A DNA stretch of 64,000 nt from Prolixibacteraceae bacterium UBA1413 (GCA_002304925.1 DBPT01000007.1:62001-126000), one strand, 5' to 3'; counted from the stretch's first letter, positions 42,974-52,593 are shown. The notes: generated by a model not told the origin, from the letters alone. Numbers and translations are program-made.

Positions 42974-43804
42974 ATGAAAAGATTAATGCAATTCTTTACG
43001 CTTGCTGCACTGGTTTTCATCAGCGCCGGCGTTCCCGCCCAGGAATCGGTACTGCTCAAGTACGGATTCAAGGCAGGAGCCACTTTCCAACAGGAAATGG
43101 AGATTCAGCAGAATACCGTGCAGTCTATGATGGGACAGGAGATAAAAGTAGTCGGTGAAGTCAAAGGGCTCGTGGAATACCAGGTGGAGGCAGTTTCCCC
43201 TGACGGGAACGCCACCATGCTGATGACTGTGAAGGACATCTCCGTCAGGCAATCAGCCATGGGGCGGGATACGACACTGAGCTATTCTGATATGAAGGAT
43301 ATCGTGCGGATTGTCTTTTCTCCGGAAGGCAAAGTCCTCTCCTCCGAACAAGTAGACTCTTCGGATGCGGCAGCTGTGATCAACCAGATTGAACCAGGCA
43401 GGTTGCTGTTTCTTCCCGGCAGAGAGGTCAAAACCGGGGAGTCCTGGGATGAGGGCTATAACGAGACTAAAAGTGCGGGGGCGGGAACTCCCTTTGCTCT
43501 TGAAATGGCCGTTGAAAACAAATACACCCTCACGGGGAAGGAGAACAGCGACGGGAAAGAACTTTACAGGATCAGCAACTCAGGTACGATTGGTATTACC
43601 GGGAAAGGATCCCAGATGGGACTGGAGATGTTCATCGAGGGGAATGCCGTCGTGAAGGGCTATTCTCTCTTCGATGCAGGCAGGAAAATGATTGTCTTTA
43701 CCGAAAACGATACCGAAATGGAGTTGAATGTTGCCGTCACCGGACCACAGGAGATGACCATTCCCATGACTCAGCAAATCAAAACCATCGTAAGGGTGAA
43801 ATGA
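42974..43804 (+). CDS. Exported protein of unknown function (DUF6263-like)
   Basis: A secreted protein of 276 residues. Signal peptide ends near residue 20 (GVPAQ). The rest is beta-rich and resembles exported DUF6263-type proteins of Bacteroidota. Notable are the opening LLKYGFKAGATFQQEMEI, a central FLPGREVKTGESWDEGY, and strands alternating charged and hydrophobic residues, as in a lipid-binding or barrel-like fold. No enzyme motif is visible. ATG 42974 is preferred to a TTG three codons upstream. A strong terminator follows. Family assignment is from memory of the pattern and is moderate. Confidence 0.7.
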   Translation: MKRLMQFFTLAALVFISAGVPAQESVLLKYGFKAGATFQQEMEIQQNTVQSMMGQEIKVVGEVKGLVEYQVEAVSPDGNATMLMTVKDISVRQSAMGRDTTLSYSDMKDIVRIVFSPEGKVLSSEQVDSSDAAAVINQIEPGRLLFLPGREVKTGESWDEGYNETKSAGAGTPFALEMAVENKYTLTGKENSDGKELYRISNSGTIGITGKGSQMGLEMFIEGNAVVKGYSLFDAGRKMIVFTENDTEMELNVAVTGPQEMTIPMTQQIKTIVRVK

Positions 43805-43835
43805 TCCTTACCGTTTCAGCATCATGGCTGGTAAA

Positions 43836-43877
43836 CGGTTCAGAACGGGCAGATCCCCGCTCTGAACCGCTTTTTTT
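43836..43877 (+). terminator. Intrinsic terminator
   Basis: Arms CGGTTCAGA (43836-43844) and TCTGAACCG (43861-43869), with an inner CGGG/CCCG pair, are followed by seven T (43871-43877). It closes the gene ending at 43804. The region up to 44008 holds nothing else. Confidence 0.92.
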
Positions 43878-44008
43878 ATCTTTCGGGCGAGCATCGACCG
43901 GCACACGCCCCTGGCATTGGGCGCAGGAGCAGAGTGCGTGGTGACGAGCCGGCAACCTGTTTTGAAGCGGCCTGTTGGTGAGGTGGAATAGTATAACGCA
44001 GGGAACTA

Positions 44009-46420
44009 TTACATGACGGTCACTCTTTTAGCCGATATGCCTGACTTCACGATGTATATTCCAGGGCCGCCCAGTAGAGCGGTAGGCAAGGTCACCGTTG
44101 ATTCTCTTCCGGGGTGCTGCAGGACAATAGACCCCACGGCATCGTAAATGGTGAAGCCGGGGTTATTCCCGGCGTCAGGAAATCTGATGGTCATCTGTTC
44201 CGATGCCGGGTTGGGGAAGAGTTCAAAAACGGTTTCCCTGAGGGTGGGCACCGCGGTGTTGAGGCTGACGACAAGTTCGCGGGTGATGGGTGTAGCCGCA
44301 CTGAACCGGGCATTTCCGTTCTGGCGGGCGGTGATCATTGTTGTTCCGGCCCCGGTGATCCTTACCTTGCCCTCCACGATGATGGCCACAGCGGCATTTG
44401 AGCTGGTATAGGTAACGGGCAGGCCCGACGAGGCTGTGGCCTCCGGGTCAAAATCAGGAGTGCCGGTCAGCTTGGGCTCCTGTTCGGGGAAATCCACTGT
44501 CTGGGTGGCCTTGGCTACCGTAAGCCGCTGAACCACCTGTTTGGCAGGGAGATAGAGGCTGTCTCCCTCCTGGAAGGCTATGATGTCGCAGCTCCCCGCC
44601 CCCGTAAGGGTGATTTTCCCATCTGTCAGGCGGGCTACCCTGGTATCGGTGACGGCAAACTGCACGGGTAATCCTGAAGTAGCCGTGGCCGTGAGGTCGA
44701 AATCAGCATCCCCGTAAGTTTTTGCGGACAAGGCCCCGAAATGGATCTCCTGGGCCTGCCCGTCCTTACTCCCTTCGACCAGTATATAGGCTACCGAGTA
44801 TTTCGGCAGGGCAAGCCGAATTCCTCCGGCTGTCTCCGTACCGTAAGGTATGAGAGTGGCGTAATCTTCGGGACCCCCACCCGCCAGGAGAGTGGTTTTC
44901 CCGTTTACAAATACCTTCCGCGAAAAGTCGCCATTGTCGGTTCCACCGGTTAGCAGATAGTAATAATACCGCTCCCCTGGCTTGAAATGGCTGAAGTTGA
45001 GCGCAACCACCCGTTCCGATGCGGCCCGGTTGACCAGGACGATGCCCTTTTCCCCGGAAGAAAAAGCGGAGGCATAACTGACCACGTCACTGCTGCCCGT
45101 CACGGCGGATGCAATCATTTTGTCGCCGAAGAATTTCTGGAAGTAATACATATAATGAAAGGGTGCCCGGGGTGTGTAGCGGGCGATGCCAGTTTCCCCG
45201 TCGGCAAACAGACCGTGGTTATTCCCGTTGTCCCAGCCGTTGACAAAATCCCAGCGGTTCCCCTGTCCATATTTATTTTTGATCAGCTCGCCCAGGACCA
45301 GCGCCGCATGCATTCCGTTAATATAAGAGACCCCCTGCCCGCTACCTGTGGCGAAAATGTTCCATTCGGTCATGGCCAGTGGCCTGGGATTCAATCCGGC
45401 ATGGCTCTTCAGTCCGGTAGTGACATACTGCGCAATATCCTTTGCCTTCCCTCCGGAATTGAGTATGGTGGACACGGAGGAATTCTCATTGTAAGGGGTA
45501 TAATAACTATGGACGATGAAAAAGTCGGCCAGACTGCCCACCTGCTTCATCATCTGGCTGTTCCAGTTCTGTTGGACCGTATTCCAGGTGACATGGCTGT
45601 CCATGGCCACCACCCCTATTTTAATATCGACGCCCACCTCGTTAGCGGCTTTGCGCATCTCCTCGATAAACACCTTGCAGTGGCGCCCGTACAGGTCCCC
45701 GTTGATGGTTTTGGGCTGCCCGTCCTTGTTCAGGTTGGTGTCGATCTGGTAACCCACCTCCCAGCTACCGAAATTCTCGTTGCCGATTTCCCATACCAGC
45801 GTGCGCCCCTTGTCGTAGCGGACCCAGTCGGCGGCATAGCGGGCGGCTGCCCGCACGGGATCCTCACTGGTCCCGATCCGCGCATAGGAATAGTTGACAG
45901 ATATGTTTCCCGAAGCACCCGTTTTGGACAGCAGGGAATAGTAATTGTCGACCGACATGGTCCAACTGCTGTTGTTCCTGCCGTACTGGAGATCCTTAAA
46001 TTCGTAAGTGGCGGGTAAATCCTTGGGGCGCGTCTCCTTGCTTGTCGCCCCCCAGAAGTAGTCGTTCGACATGCTCCCCCCGGGCCAGCGGATCACATGG
46101 GGATTCAATTGGGTGATATGTTTCACCGCAGTGGTGTTGAGGTCCAGTTTGCCGCCCCAGGCCGCCGCATTATGCCCATAAACGTTAGGAACTACCCGTG
46201 TCACCACCTGGCCGGCATCAACGGTGACCGTCACCGTGGGAGTCAGCGTAGTGGAAGCTACCGTGTCAAATGCCGTCATCTCAATGGTTTTGGGCTGCCA
46301 TCCCTCCAGGAAAAATCCTGGCATGCCGGCACTCTGTCCTGTCGCATCCAGGGCCGCCAACTCCATGATGGACAGGACCATGATGGCGGCTGCATACCGT
46401 CTGAATTCCGGCAAGCACAT
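44009..46420 (-). CDS. Clan GH-A glycosidase (alpha-L-arabinofuranosidase-like) with Ig-like repeats and T9SS tail
   Basis: Large secreted glycosidase, 803 residues from this start. The barrel (about 60-450) has acid/base Glu215 in LVWEIGNENFG and nucleophile Glu352 in AMTEWNIF, as in clan GH-A families such as GH51, GH39 and GH79; the side beta-domain (about 450-555) fits GH51-like enzymes. Two repeats of about 80 residues follow, each with the pattern DFD..ATASSGLPV and GAGT, the Ig-like fold often found in T9SS proteins. A type A sorting domain (ELFPNPASEQ) closes it. The frame is open 62 codons further up to ATG 46606. I prefer 46420 because it gives a signal peptide at once and follows GGACGGGGA. 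Substrate is probably an arabinose-bearing glycan. Confidence 0.82.
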   Translation of the reverse strand: MCLPEFRRYAAAIMVLSIMELAALDATGQSAGMPGFFLEGWQPKTIEMTAFDTVASTTLTPTVTVTVDAGQVVTRVVPNVYGHNAAAWGGKLDLNTTAVKHITQLNPHVIRWPGGSMSNDYFWGATSKETRPKDLPATYEFKDLQYGRNNSSWTMSVDNYYSLLSKTGASGNISVNYSYARIGTSEDPVRAAARYAADWVRYDKGRTLVWEIGNENFGSWEVGYQIDTNLNKDGQPKTINGDLYGRHCKVFIEEMRKAANEVGVDIKIGVVAMDSHVTWNTVQQNWNSQMMKQVGSLADFFIVHSYYTPYNENSSVSTILNSGGKAKDIAQYVTTGLKSHAGLNPRPLAMTEWNIFATGSGQGVSYINGMHAALVLGELIKNKYGQGNRWDFVNGWDNGNNHGLFADGETGIARYTPRAPFHYMYYFQKFFGDKMIASAVTGSSDVVSYASAFSSGEKGIVLVNRAASERVVALNFSHFKPGERYYYYLLTGGTDNGDFSRKVFVNGKTTLLAGGGPEDYATLIPYGTETAGGIRLALPKYSVAYILVEGSKDGQAQEIHFGALSAKTYGDADFDLTATATSGLPVQFAVTDTRVARLTDGKITLTGAGSCDIIAFQEGDSLYLPAKQVVQRLTVAKATQTVDFPEQEPKLTGTPDFDPEATASSGLPVTYTSSNAAVAIIVEGKVRITGAGTTMITARQNGNARFSAATPITRELVVSLNTAVPTLRETVFELFPNPASEQMTIRFPDAGNNPGFTIYDAVGSIVLQHPGRESTVTLPTALLGGPGIYIVKSGISAKRVTVM

Positions 46421-46700
46421 TCCCCGTCCACTCTGTGGCGGGGTAAGCGAGCAAAAAACCGAAAAAAGTCCTTGACGGAATCGGATGCCCCGCAGAAAGG
46501 CTGTGGGGAGTTTCAATAGCCCCGGGAGTACCGCTGCCTCCTGCCCTCTGCCTGGCTGTGTCAGCACTGATGCCTCATCCCGGCAGTATTGTTCTCTTAG
46601 TACCATGAATCATCTTATTAGTTCTGTCAAAATTAACAATTCCCCGGCATTTAAGGTGCTCTCTCATTATAAATGCCGGGTTGCCCGGGTCAAGGATGGT

Positions 46701-47459
46701 TTAAGGGAGGACCAGTAGGTCGCCAAGATTGAATTCCGTGAAGTCATCACCCCACTCTTCCCTGAGAAGTGCGATGGCGTCTTCCCCGGTACAATGGGAA
46801 GGGGCGATTTTTTCCACTTCCAGTCGGCGGAGGGTTTCAGAGATATCCCTGACTTCCCCTTCAGTCTGGCTTCCCAGGTGGAATCCCCCAGTTACCAGGG
46901 CTATTCCTTTTCCGGGGAAGATTTCGGTCACCTTAGTGACGATGAGGCTGATTCCCGGGTGGGAGCAACCGGTCAGCAGCCATACCTTCTCCCCCCTGAC
47001 GATCACCAGCGCCTGTTCATATAAGGGGGTCCCTTTGTAGGTGGTAGCAATACTGCCGGTAGTCCATATCCCGGGAAGGATCTCTTCCGGACTTTTGATT
47101 CCCCTGACTGCGGCGGAGGGATATTCCCGGGCATATTCCTCCTGTACTTCCAGGGGGACTGACACTTCTGGAATGAAGGAAGTGTTTTCCAATACCCAAC
47201 GGAGGCCATTTTTATGGTCCCAGTGGTTGTGGGAAATCACCACGCTGTCGAGGAGGGCGGGATCGAGCCCGGCATTTAGCATGTTGCCCTGCAGGATGGC
47301 GGCGTCACCCCCCGTGTCAAAAAGGAGGTGGTGTCCCTCCACTTCCAGCCATACCGACAATCCCCAAGCTTCTTTCAGTCCGGGTGAGGCACCCGTATTA
47401 TTGTATATCATTTTCAGCCTTACGGCTCCCCGATTGGGGTTATTGATTTTCTCTTCCAT
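46701..47459 (-). CDS. MBL-fold metallo-hydrolase
   Basis: Cytoplasmic protein of 252 residues with no signal peptide. It carries the metallo-beta-lactamase signature SHNHWDH near residue 79, the early LLFDTGGD strand, GCSHPGI near 162 and the later TGGFHLG and PSHCTG motifs. These features match the branch annotated around 7,8-dihydropterin-6-yl-methyl-beta-ribofuranosylaminobenzene phosphate synthase, a group of metal-dependent hydrolases of mostly unknown substrate. It sits 33 bases after the GH105 gene and is probably co-transcribed. A role in glycan use is not evident. Confidence 0.88.
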   Translation of the reverse strand: MEEKINNPNRGAVRLKMIYNNTGASPGLKEAWGLSVWLEVEGHHLLFDTGGDAAILQGNMLNAGLDPALLDSVVISHNHWDHKNGLRWVLENTSFIPEVSVPLEVQEEYAREYPSAAVRGIKSPEEILPGIWTTGSIATTYKGTPLYEQALVIVRGEKVWLLTGCSHPGISLIVTKVTEIFPGKGIALVTGGFHLGSQTEGEVRDISETLRRLEVEKIAPSHCTGEDAIALLREEWGDDFTEFNLGDLLVLP

Positions 47460-47492
47460 GGGAGGGGTGGTTCCGGCAAAGGGGGTGATGGT

Positions 47493-48620
47493 TTACTTTG
47501 TCAGCTTGTAAACTTCACTACCTGCCAGGAGGAAAGCTCCGAGGCCATAATCTTCGAAGTTGGGTATGGTGTCGTAGTTCACAGGCTGGCTTGAGGCGGG
47601 TTCCTTTCCCGTTCCCTGCATATACCCGATGAATCCGTTTTCGTGAAGCGCCTCTTTGCAAAGGCCATTCCAGGCTTTCACCACAGCAGGAAGATATTTT
47701 GTTTTACTCAGGTAGCCGTGGTTAATGCCCCAGGCCATGCCATACACGAAAAAGGCGGTTCCGGAACTCTCGGGTCCTCCGTAATTTCCCGGATCATGAA
47801 GGCTTACATTCCAGAATCCGTCTTCCCGTTGGACTTTGAGCAATGCCGCTGACATTTTTTTCAGCATTCGGGCATATTCTTTCCGGTGTTTTACGGATGG
47901 CGGGTTCTCTTCCAGGACCCGTGCCATGGCGGCAATCACCCATCCGTTTCCCCGTGACCAGTAGCAATCCTCTCCGTTGGGTTCCTTGTAAGGCGGATCG
48001 AAGTCCTTATCCCTCCACCACAGCCGGTCTTTGGGATTGTACAATCCTTTGCCGCCTTCCGCATTGCGGGTATGCAGATACATCTCAAAGAGCCGGTCCC
48101 AGTATTTTGTGTCGTTTTCGAGGGTTCCCAGACGTGCGAAGAGGGGCATGGCCATATGCAAGGCATCGATCCACCACCAGTCATCAATCTTATCGGAAGC
48201 TACCATTTTATCAATGGCCTCTTTGAGGATTTTTATCTTTTCCGGTTTGGGATCCATCCTGTAAAGATCGATATATGTTTGTCCGCAGCACATGTCATCG
48301 GCATTGCGGTTGTCGTTTTTCCAGGCCAGTCCCCACCCGTGGGCTTCCCCCCAGGCAAGGGCATAGTCGACATATCTCTTCTCCGGCTGAATGGCGTTGA
48401 GTGCCATCAACCCTTCGTAGTAAGTGGCCCGGGTCCAGATGTTACTGGGTCTGACGCGGTCCCCCACGATGGGAACCCCCGGGTCGGGCCATTTTGCCAT
48501 GAAATAGTCATTGGCACGCTTCATGTGGCTGAGCACATGCTCTTTGGAGGGAAGGGTTTGCGCTTCGATGAGGGTGGCCGCGAAAATCAACAGGGTCAGA
48601 AAGGTGAGTTTTTTCTTCAT
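47493..48620 (-). CDS. GH105 unsaturated glycuronyl hydrolase
   Basis: Exported enzyme of 375 residues with an (alpha/alpha)6 barrel. Signal peptide ends near residue 20 (LIEAQ). Family motifs are NADDMCCGQTYIDLY (catalytic-type Asp at about 107-108), DDWWWIDALHMAMPLF (about 146-161) and YWSRGNGWVIAAMARVL. GH105/GH88 enzymes remove the 4,5-unsaturated uronic acid left by polysaccharide lyases, mostly from rhamnogalacturonan or similar acidic glycans. No lyase of certain type is in the window. The gene lies between GH95 and the MBL hydrolase. Confidence 0.9.
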   Translation of the reverse strand: MKKKLTFLTLLIFAATLIEAQTLPSKEHVLSHMKRANDYFMAKWPDPGVPIVGDRVRPSNIWTRATYYEGLMALNAIQPEKRYVDYALAWGEAHGWGLAWKNDNRNADDMCCGQTYIDLYRMDPKPEKIKILKEAIDKMVASDKIDDWWWIDALHMAMPLFARLGTLENDTKYWDRLFEMYLHTRNAEGGKGLYNPKDRLWWRDKDFDPPYKEPNGEDCYWSRGNGWVIAAMARVLEENPPSVKHRKEYARMLKKMSAALLKVQREDGFWNVSLHDPGNYGGPESSGTAFFVYGMAWGINHGYLSKTKYLPAVVKAWNGLCKEALHENGFIGYMQGTGKEPASSQPVNYDTIPNFEDYGLGAFLLAGSEVYKLTK

Positions 48621-48783
48621 GTGACGGAATTTTTATGCATGTGATAAATATACAAAAAAAGAAATTCCTTCATCGGCAGGCAGGAAAGCAGCCTTCACGG
48701 CTGTCACCCTTTACCGGTGACCAGATGGTCAAGGTATCGTCCTTCACGGTTGACCGCCTTTCCAATGCCGGCCGTTCCGGCAC

Positions 48784-51207
48784 TTACGAGAAGGTTATTT
48801 CCAGGCGGTCTCCTTTTTGCAGGGTGACGGTCAGAAAATTCCCTTCGGGGGTCAGACGGGTTGGTTTTCCGTTCAGTGAAGATTTCGGGGTTCCTGTGCT
48901 GTCAGGAATTCTGATACGGATCTCCCCGGTGCTTCCTGCGAGGAAGGATGCCATGGTCAGTTTGTGATCCTTCCACCTGGCCGAAACGGTGATATTTCCC
49001 CTGGCCCTGAGCCCTTTGAAGGATCCTTCGCTGAAGTGACCGGGGAGGGCGGGTATCAGGTGGATAAATCCGGCATGGCTCTGGAGAAACATTTCTGCGA
49101 TTCCGGCGCACCCGCCCCAGTTGCCGTCCATCTGGAATGGGGGATGGGCGCAGAAGAGGTTGGGATAGGTGCCCCCTTTGCCGGCATAGTTGAAATTAGT
49201 GTCGAAAGCGGGTTCGAGCAGGTTTTTGAGGAGCGTATAGGCATGGTCCCCGTCATGAAGGCGGGCCCAGAAGTTGACTTTCCAGGCGCGCGACCATCCT
49301 GTGCCGCCATCGCCGCGTCGTTCTAGTGATTTTCTGGCTGCCTCCGCCAGGTCGGGGGTTTGGTCAGGAGTGATCTGGTTCCCCGGATGGAGTCCGTACA
49401 GGTGGGAGGAATGACGGTGGTGGGGGTCTTCCTCTTCATATTCTTCGAGCCATTCCATCAGGCGGCCGTCACTGCCGATGCGGTTGGGAGGCAGCTGGGC
49501 AGCGGCAGCAGCCAGGCGGTGTACCAGGGAATCATCGGCGTTCAGGATTTTTGCGGCTGAAAGGGTATTCCCGAACAACTCCCTGATGAGCTGGTTGTCC
49601 ATGGTGGAGCCCATACAGATGTTGACGGGTTTCCGGCTGCCCGGCATCAGAAATGCATTTTCGGGGGAGGTGGTAGGAGCTGTCACTAGCCAACCGTGAT
49701 GCGGTTCCTCCACCAGCATGTCAAGGAAAAACTGCGACGCTCCCCTTAATACCGGGTAGATCTCCCGCAGGTAAACGGTATCGCGGTTGTAATCGTAATG
49801 TTCCCACAGGTGGGCACAGAGCCAGGCGCCTCCGGTATTGGTGGCCCCCCACGAAGGATGTTCCCCGGGAGCCGTAAAACCCCAAACATTGGTCATCATG
49901 TGGGCTACCCACCCGTCGGCATTGTAAAAGACCTTTGCTGTTTTGCTACCCGGTTCCGTAAGCCCTTTGGTCATCTCAATGAGGGGCCGGTGCAATTCCG
50001 CCAGATTGGTGATTTCAGCAGGCCAGTGATTCATCTGAACGTTGATGTTGAGGTGATAATCGCCGTTCCAGGGTGTCTGGATAGTCTTTGCCCATAACCC
50101 CTGCAGGTTGGGAGGCAGCAATCCCGCATGGGTGCTGCTGGTCAGCAAATAACGGCCGTACTGGAAATAGAGGTTCACAAGGCCGTTGTCATCGGGATTT
50201 TCCGCAAATGCCTCCAACCGTTCGGGAGTGACAAGAAGTTCCCGCTCCGGATTTACGGGAAGATCCAGTTCAACACGGTCAAAGAGTTCTTTATAGACAA
50301 GCTGATGGGACTTTTTTAAACTGCCGTACCGGGAAGCTGTCGCCCGGTCGAGTTTTTCTCTGACCTGGCTCCTGAAACCAGGATTTTTGTAATTTGTTCC
50401 TGCCGAAAGATACATTTCGGCGGTGGTGGCACCTGCGACCACCAGCGTATTATTTTTCGCAGTGACAGTGCCTCCCCTGGTTTTTACTCCCACAAAAGCC
50501 TGGTACTCCATCCCCTTCCCGTCGGTTCCGTTTTCCAACTGCCCCTCCATTGTCAGCAGGTTTCCTTCGGCTGTCGTTTCAAATTTTTCAGGCCGGTCAA
50601 GACGGATTTTGAAGCTGAGCTTTCCTTTTTTATCGGCCGACAACCTGATTACCCCGACATCTCCGGAGAAACTGGTGAAATATTCACGGGTATGTTTGAC
50701 GCCGTTGAGGGTGAAAGTGGTATAAGCCGTCGCATCGTCAAGGCTGAGCCAGCGGTTGTAATTTTCCGGTACCGCTGATGTGTCGGCATCAAAATCGAGG
50801 TGAAGGTTCCCCAGGATTTCAAAGCTGCCGTAAGGGACCTTGGTGCCGCGGCCGTATCCCGAGCCGGCTCCTTTACAAACAAAGGTCTTGTAAACGAGTT
50901 CCTGGGCCAGGTCATTTTTCCCTTCAAAGAGGAGTTTCCTGATTTCGGGAAGGTGTTGTCCGGCATCGGGGTTGTCGGCGTCCTGTTCTCCGCCCGACCA
51001 GAGGGTGATATCGTTCAACACGATTTTTTCCTGGTGAATGCCCCCGTCGGGCATCATCCCCAGGTGACCGTTGCCCAGGGGCAGGGCGGCCTCCCAAATA
51101 GATGCCGGTTCTCTAAACCAGAGACGCAGTTTTGAGGATTCTGGTTCAGGAGCAGACTGACAGCCCCACAGTAAAAGTACCGTGAAAAGGAGGTTCGGGA
51201 TTCTCAT
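48784..51207 (-). CDS. GH95 alpha-L-fucosidase / alpha-L-galactosidase, lipoprotein
   Basis: Lipoprotein of 807 residues, Cys16 lipobox (LLLWGCQS). The GH95 order is complete. An N-terminal beta-domain opens with LWFREPASIWEAALPLGNGHLG and NDITLWSGGEQD. The helical barrel carries the active-site segments LPPNLQGLWA, NINVQMNHWPAEI and FQMDGNWGGCAGIAEM. A C-terminal beta-domain follows. These enzymes invert alpha-1,2-linked fucose or L-galactose at the ends of xyloglucan or pectin side chains. The adjacent GH105 and GH-A enzymes fit side-chain removal from pectic or hemicellulosic material. Which sugar is not visible. Confidence 0.93.
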   Translation of the reverse strand: MRIPNLLFTVLLLWGCQSAPEPESSKLRLWFREPASIWEAALPLGNGHLGMMPDGGIHQEKIVLNDITLWSGGEQDADNPDAGQHLPEIRKLLFEGKNDLAQELVYKTFVCKGAGSGYGRGTKVPYGSFEILGNLHLDFDADTSAVPENYNRWLSLDDATAYTTFTLNGVKHTREYFTSFSGDVGVIRLSADKKGKLSFKIRLDRPEKFETTAEGNLLTMEGQLENGTDGKGMEYQAFVGVKTRGGTVTAKNNTLVVAGATTAEMYLSAGTNYKNPGFRSQVREKLDRATASRYGSLKKSHQLVYKELFDRVELDLPVNPERELLVTPERLEAFAENPDDNGLVNLYFQYGRYLLTSSTHAGLLPPNLQGLWAKTIQTPWNGDYHLNINVQMNHWPAEITNLAELHRPLIEMTKGLTEPGSKTAKVFYNADGWVAHMMTNVWGFTAPGEHPSWGATNTGGAWLCAHLWEHYDYNRDTVYLREIYPVLRGASQFFLDMLVEEPHHGWLVTAPTTSPENAFLMPGSRKPVNICMGSTMDNQLIRELFGNTLSAAKILNADDSLVHRLAAAAAQLPPNRIGSDGRLMEWLEEYEEEDPHHRHSSHLYGLHPGNQITPDQTPDLAEAARKSLERRGDGGTGWSRAWKVNFWARLHDGDHAYTLLKNLLEPAFDTNFNYAGKGGTYPNLFCAHPPFQMDGNWGGCAGIAEMFLQSHAGFIHLIPALPGHFSEGSFKGLRARGNITVSARWKDHKLTMASFLAGSTGEIRIRIPDSTGTPKSSLNGKPTRLTPEGNFLTVTLQKGDRLEITFS

Positions 51208-51276
51208 AATTGCGGATTTTTTGAGTTGTTATGATGTTCTTCGTATTGTGAATAATTTGATTGCTGATTTCAGCCA

Positions 51277-51318
51277 CTAACCTTAACCTCAGCCTTAACC
51301 TCAATCTCAATCTCAGCC
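51277..51318. repeat. Seven degenerate hexanucleotide repeats
   Basis: Seven tandem units of six bases (CTAACC, TTAACC, TCAGCC, TTAACC, TCAATC, TCAATC, TCAGCC) fill 51277-51318 between the GH95 and GH5 genes. The unit fits YYARYC. It lies in the GH95 leader region, about 70 bases before its start on the minus strand. Confidence 0.85.
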
Positions 51319-51339
51319 TGCCCGGCCAAAGGGAGAGCT

Positions 51340-52593
51340 TTAGGGCGTCATGCCGATGGCCCGGATATATCCCTCGTTTTTGGTGCAGTTTTGAAACTTG
51401 CAGTTTTCGATTAGGTCGAGCATGGCTTTCCGGACCAAAGCCTGGTCGGGCCTGACGTTGCGGATTTCTCCGAAGGAGAGGCGGGGATGCCGGGTATAGG
51501 CTACGATGGAATCCCAGTTTTCGGGGTCGGCGATGTTTAGCACGGAACTGGGACTTCCCATCCGTTTATAGGGCCAGTAATGGTAACCGATGTTATTCTT
51601 CACCATCAGGCGGGTCCAGGCGGCGATCCACTCATCGTTGTTCTCGCCGGTTTCCCCCATGTACATGGGCAGGTTGACGCTGTCGCGGAAATCAACAAAA
51701 TCCTGGATGTTGGACTGGAGGGTGTCCGTCCAGTATCGGTGACAGGTATACATGATCTTGTCGTCGAATTTCGAATCGGAGAACACCTTGAAATTGCTGT
51801 TCCACTGGGCGCCTGCCAGGAGGATGATGTGGTTGGGATCCACTTCGCGGATAGCGGCCACTGCCTTTTTGTAGAGGGGTTCCAGTTGCGGGTTAAGCAG
51901 GTCATAGTCCTCCCTGAAATGCGTGGCGATGGGCTCGTTGAGCAGGTCATACCCCAGGATCACCGGTTCGTTGGCGTAGTGTGCGGCGATCTTCTTCCAT
52001 ATGGAGATGAATTGCTCCTGGCTTTTTTCGCTCACGAACAGCCAGGGGTAGCCATAGCTGTCGTCAATGTTGTCGCCCGTCTGCCCTCCGGGAGCATCGT
52101 GCATGTCGAGGATCACGTAAAGTCCCGACTCGCGGCACCATTCCACGACGCTGTCGAGGCGCTGGAAGCCGTCCTGGTTGACGGTAAGCCCCAGATAGTC
52201 CTCATCGGTGAAGAGCTTGTAGTGGAAGGGCACCCTGATGGAGTTCATGCCGGTGCTTTTAATGTAGCGGATATCCTCCCGGGTGACGTAGTTGTCCTTG
52301 AAGAGTTTCCAGAATTCATCGGTGAAATCGGGCCCCACCATTTCGCGGAAGGCTTGGTCGATGAGGCGGGCGCTGCTGGTGCGGCCGAAACGGAACATAT
52401 ACCCTTCGGGGTTGAGCCAGTTGCCCAGGTTGGTGCCACGGATAAAGAATTTTTCCCCGTCGGGGGTGGTGAGGTCATGACCGCTGATGGTGATGAATCC
52501 CGGTTTTCCAACCGGGGAACCGGGGGTGTTGCATTTCGTGAAAGCCCAGATCATCAGCACTGCGGAAAGCGCCGGGAGCAGATATTTTCTCAT
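51340..52593 (-). CDS. GH5 family endo-glycanase, lipoprotein
   Basis: Lipoprotein of 417 residues with Cys21 (FTKCNTPG). The GH5 barrel (about 35-400) opens with FFIRGTNLGNWLNPEGYMF, typical of the glucanase/mannanase group. Acid/base Glu220 lies in YDLLNEPIA and nucleophile Glu314 in MYMGETGEN. Other active-site residues are in SIRVPFHY, DMHDAPGG and YTCHRYW. Members cut internal beta-1,4 or beta-1,3 links in glucan, mannan or xyloglucan. Being a lipoprotein rather than a T9SS cargo, it is probably anchored to a membrane. It follows the TolC-like gene of the second efflux operon by 55 bases. Confidence 0.93.
   Translation of the reverse strand: MRKYLLPALSAVLMIWAFTKCNTPGSPVGKPGFITISGHDLTTPDGEKFFIRGTNLGNWLNPEGYMFRFGRTSSARLIDQAFREMVGPDFTDEFWKLFKDNYVTREDIRYIKSTGMNSIRVPFHYKLFTDEDYLGLTVNQDGFQRLDSVVEWCRESGLYVILDMHDAPGGQTGDNIDDSYGYPWLFVSEKSQEQFISIWKKIAAHYANEPVILGYDLLNEPIATHFREDYDLLNPQLEPLYKKAVAAIREVDPNHIILLAGAQWNSNFKVFSDSKFDDKIMYTCHRYWTDTLQSNIQDFVDFRDSVNLPMYMGETGENNDEWIAAWTRLMVKNNIGYHYWPYKRMGSPSSVLNIADPENWDSIVAYTRHPRLSFGEIRNVRPDQALVRKAMLDLIENCKFQNCTKNEGYIRAIGMTP

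Noticed and set aside
51261..51455. Frame with (LNLNLS) repeats
   Set aside because: It is the translation of the hexanucleotide repeat and runs antisense into the GH5 gene.
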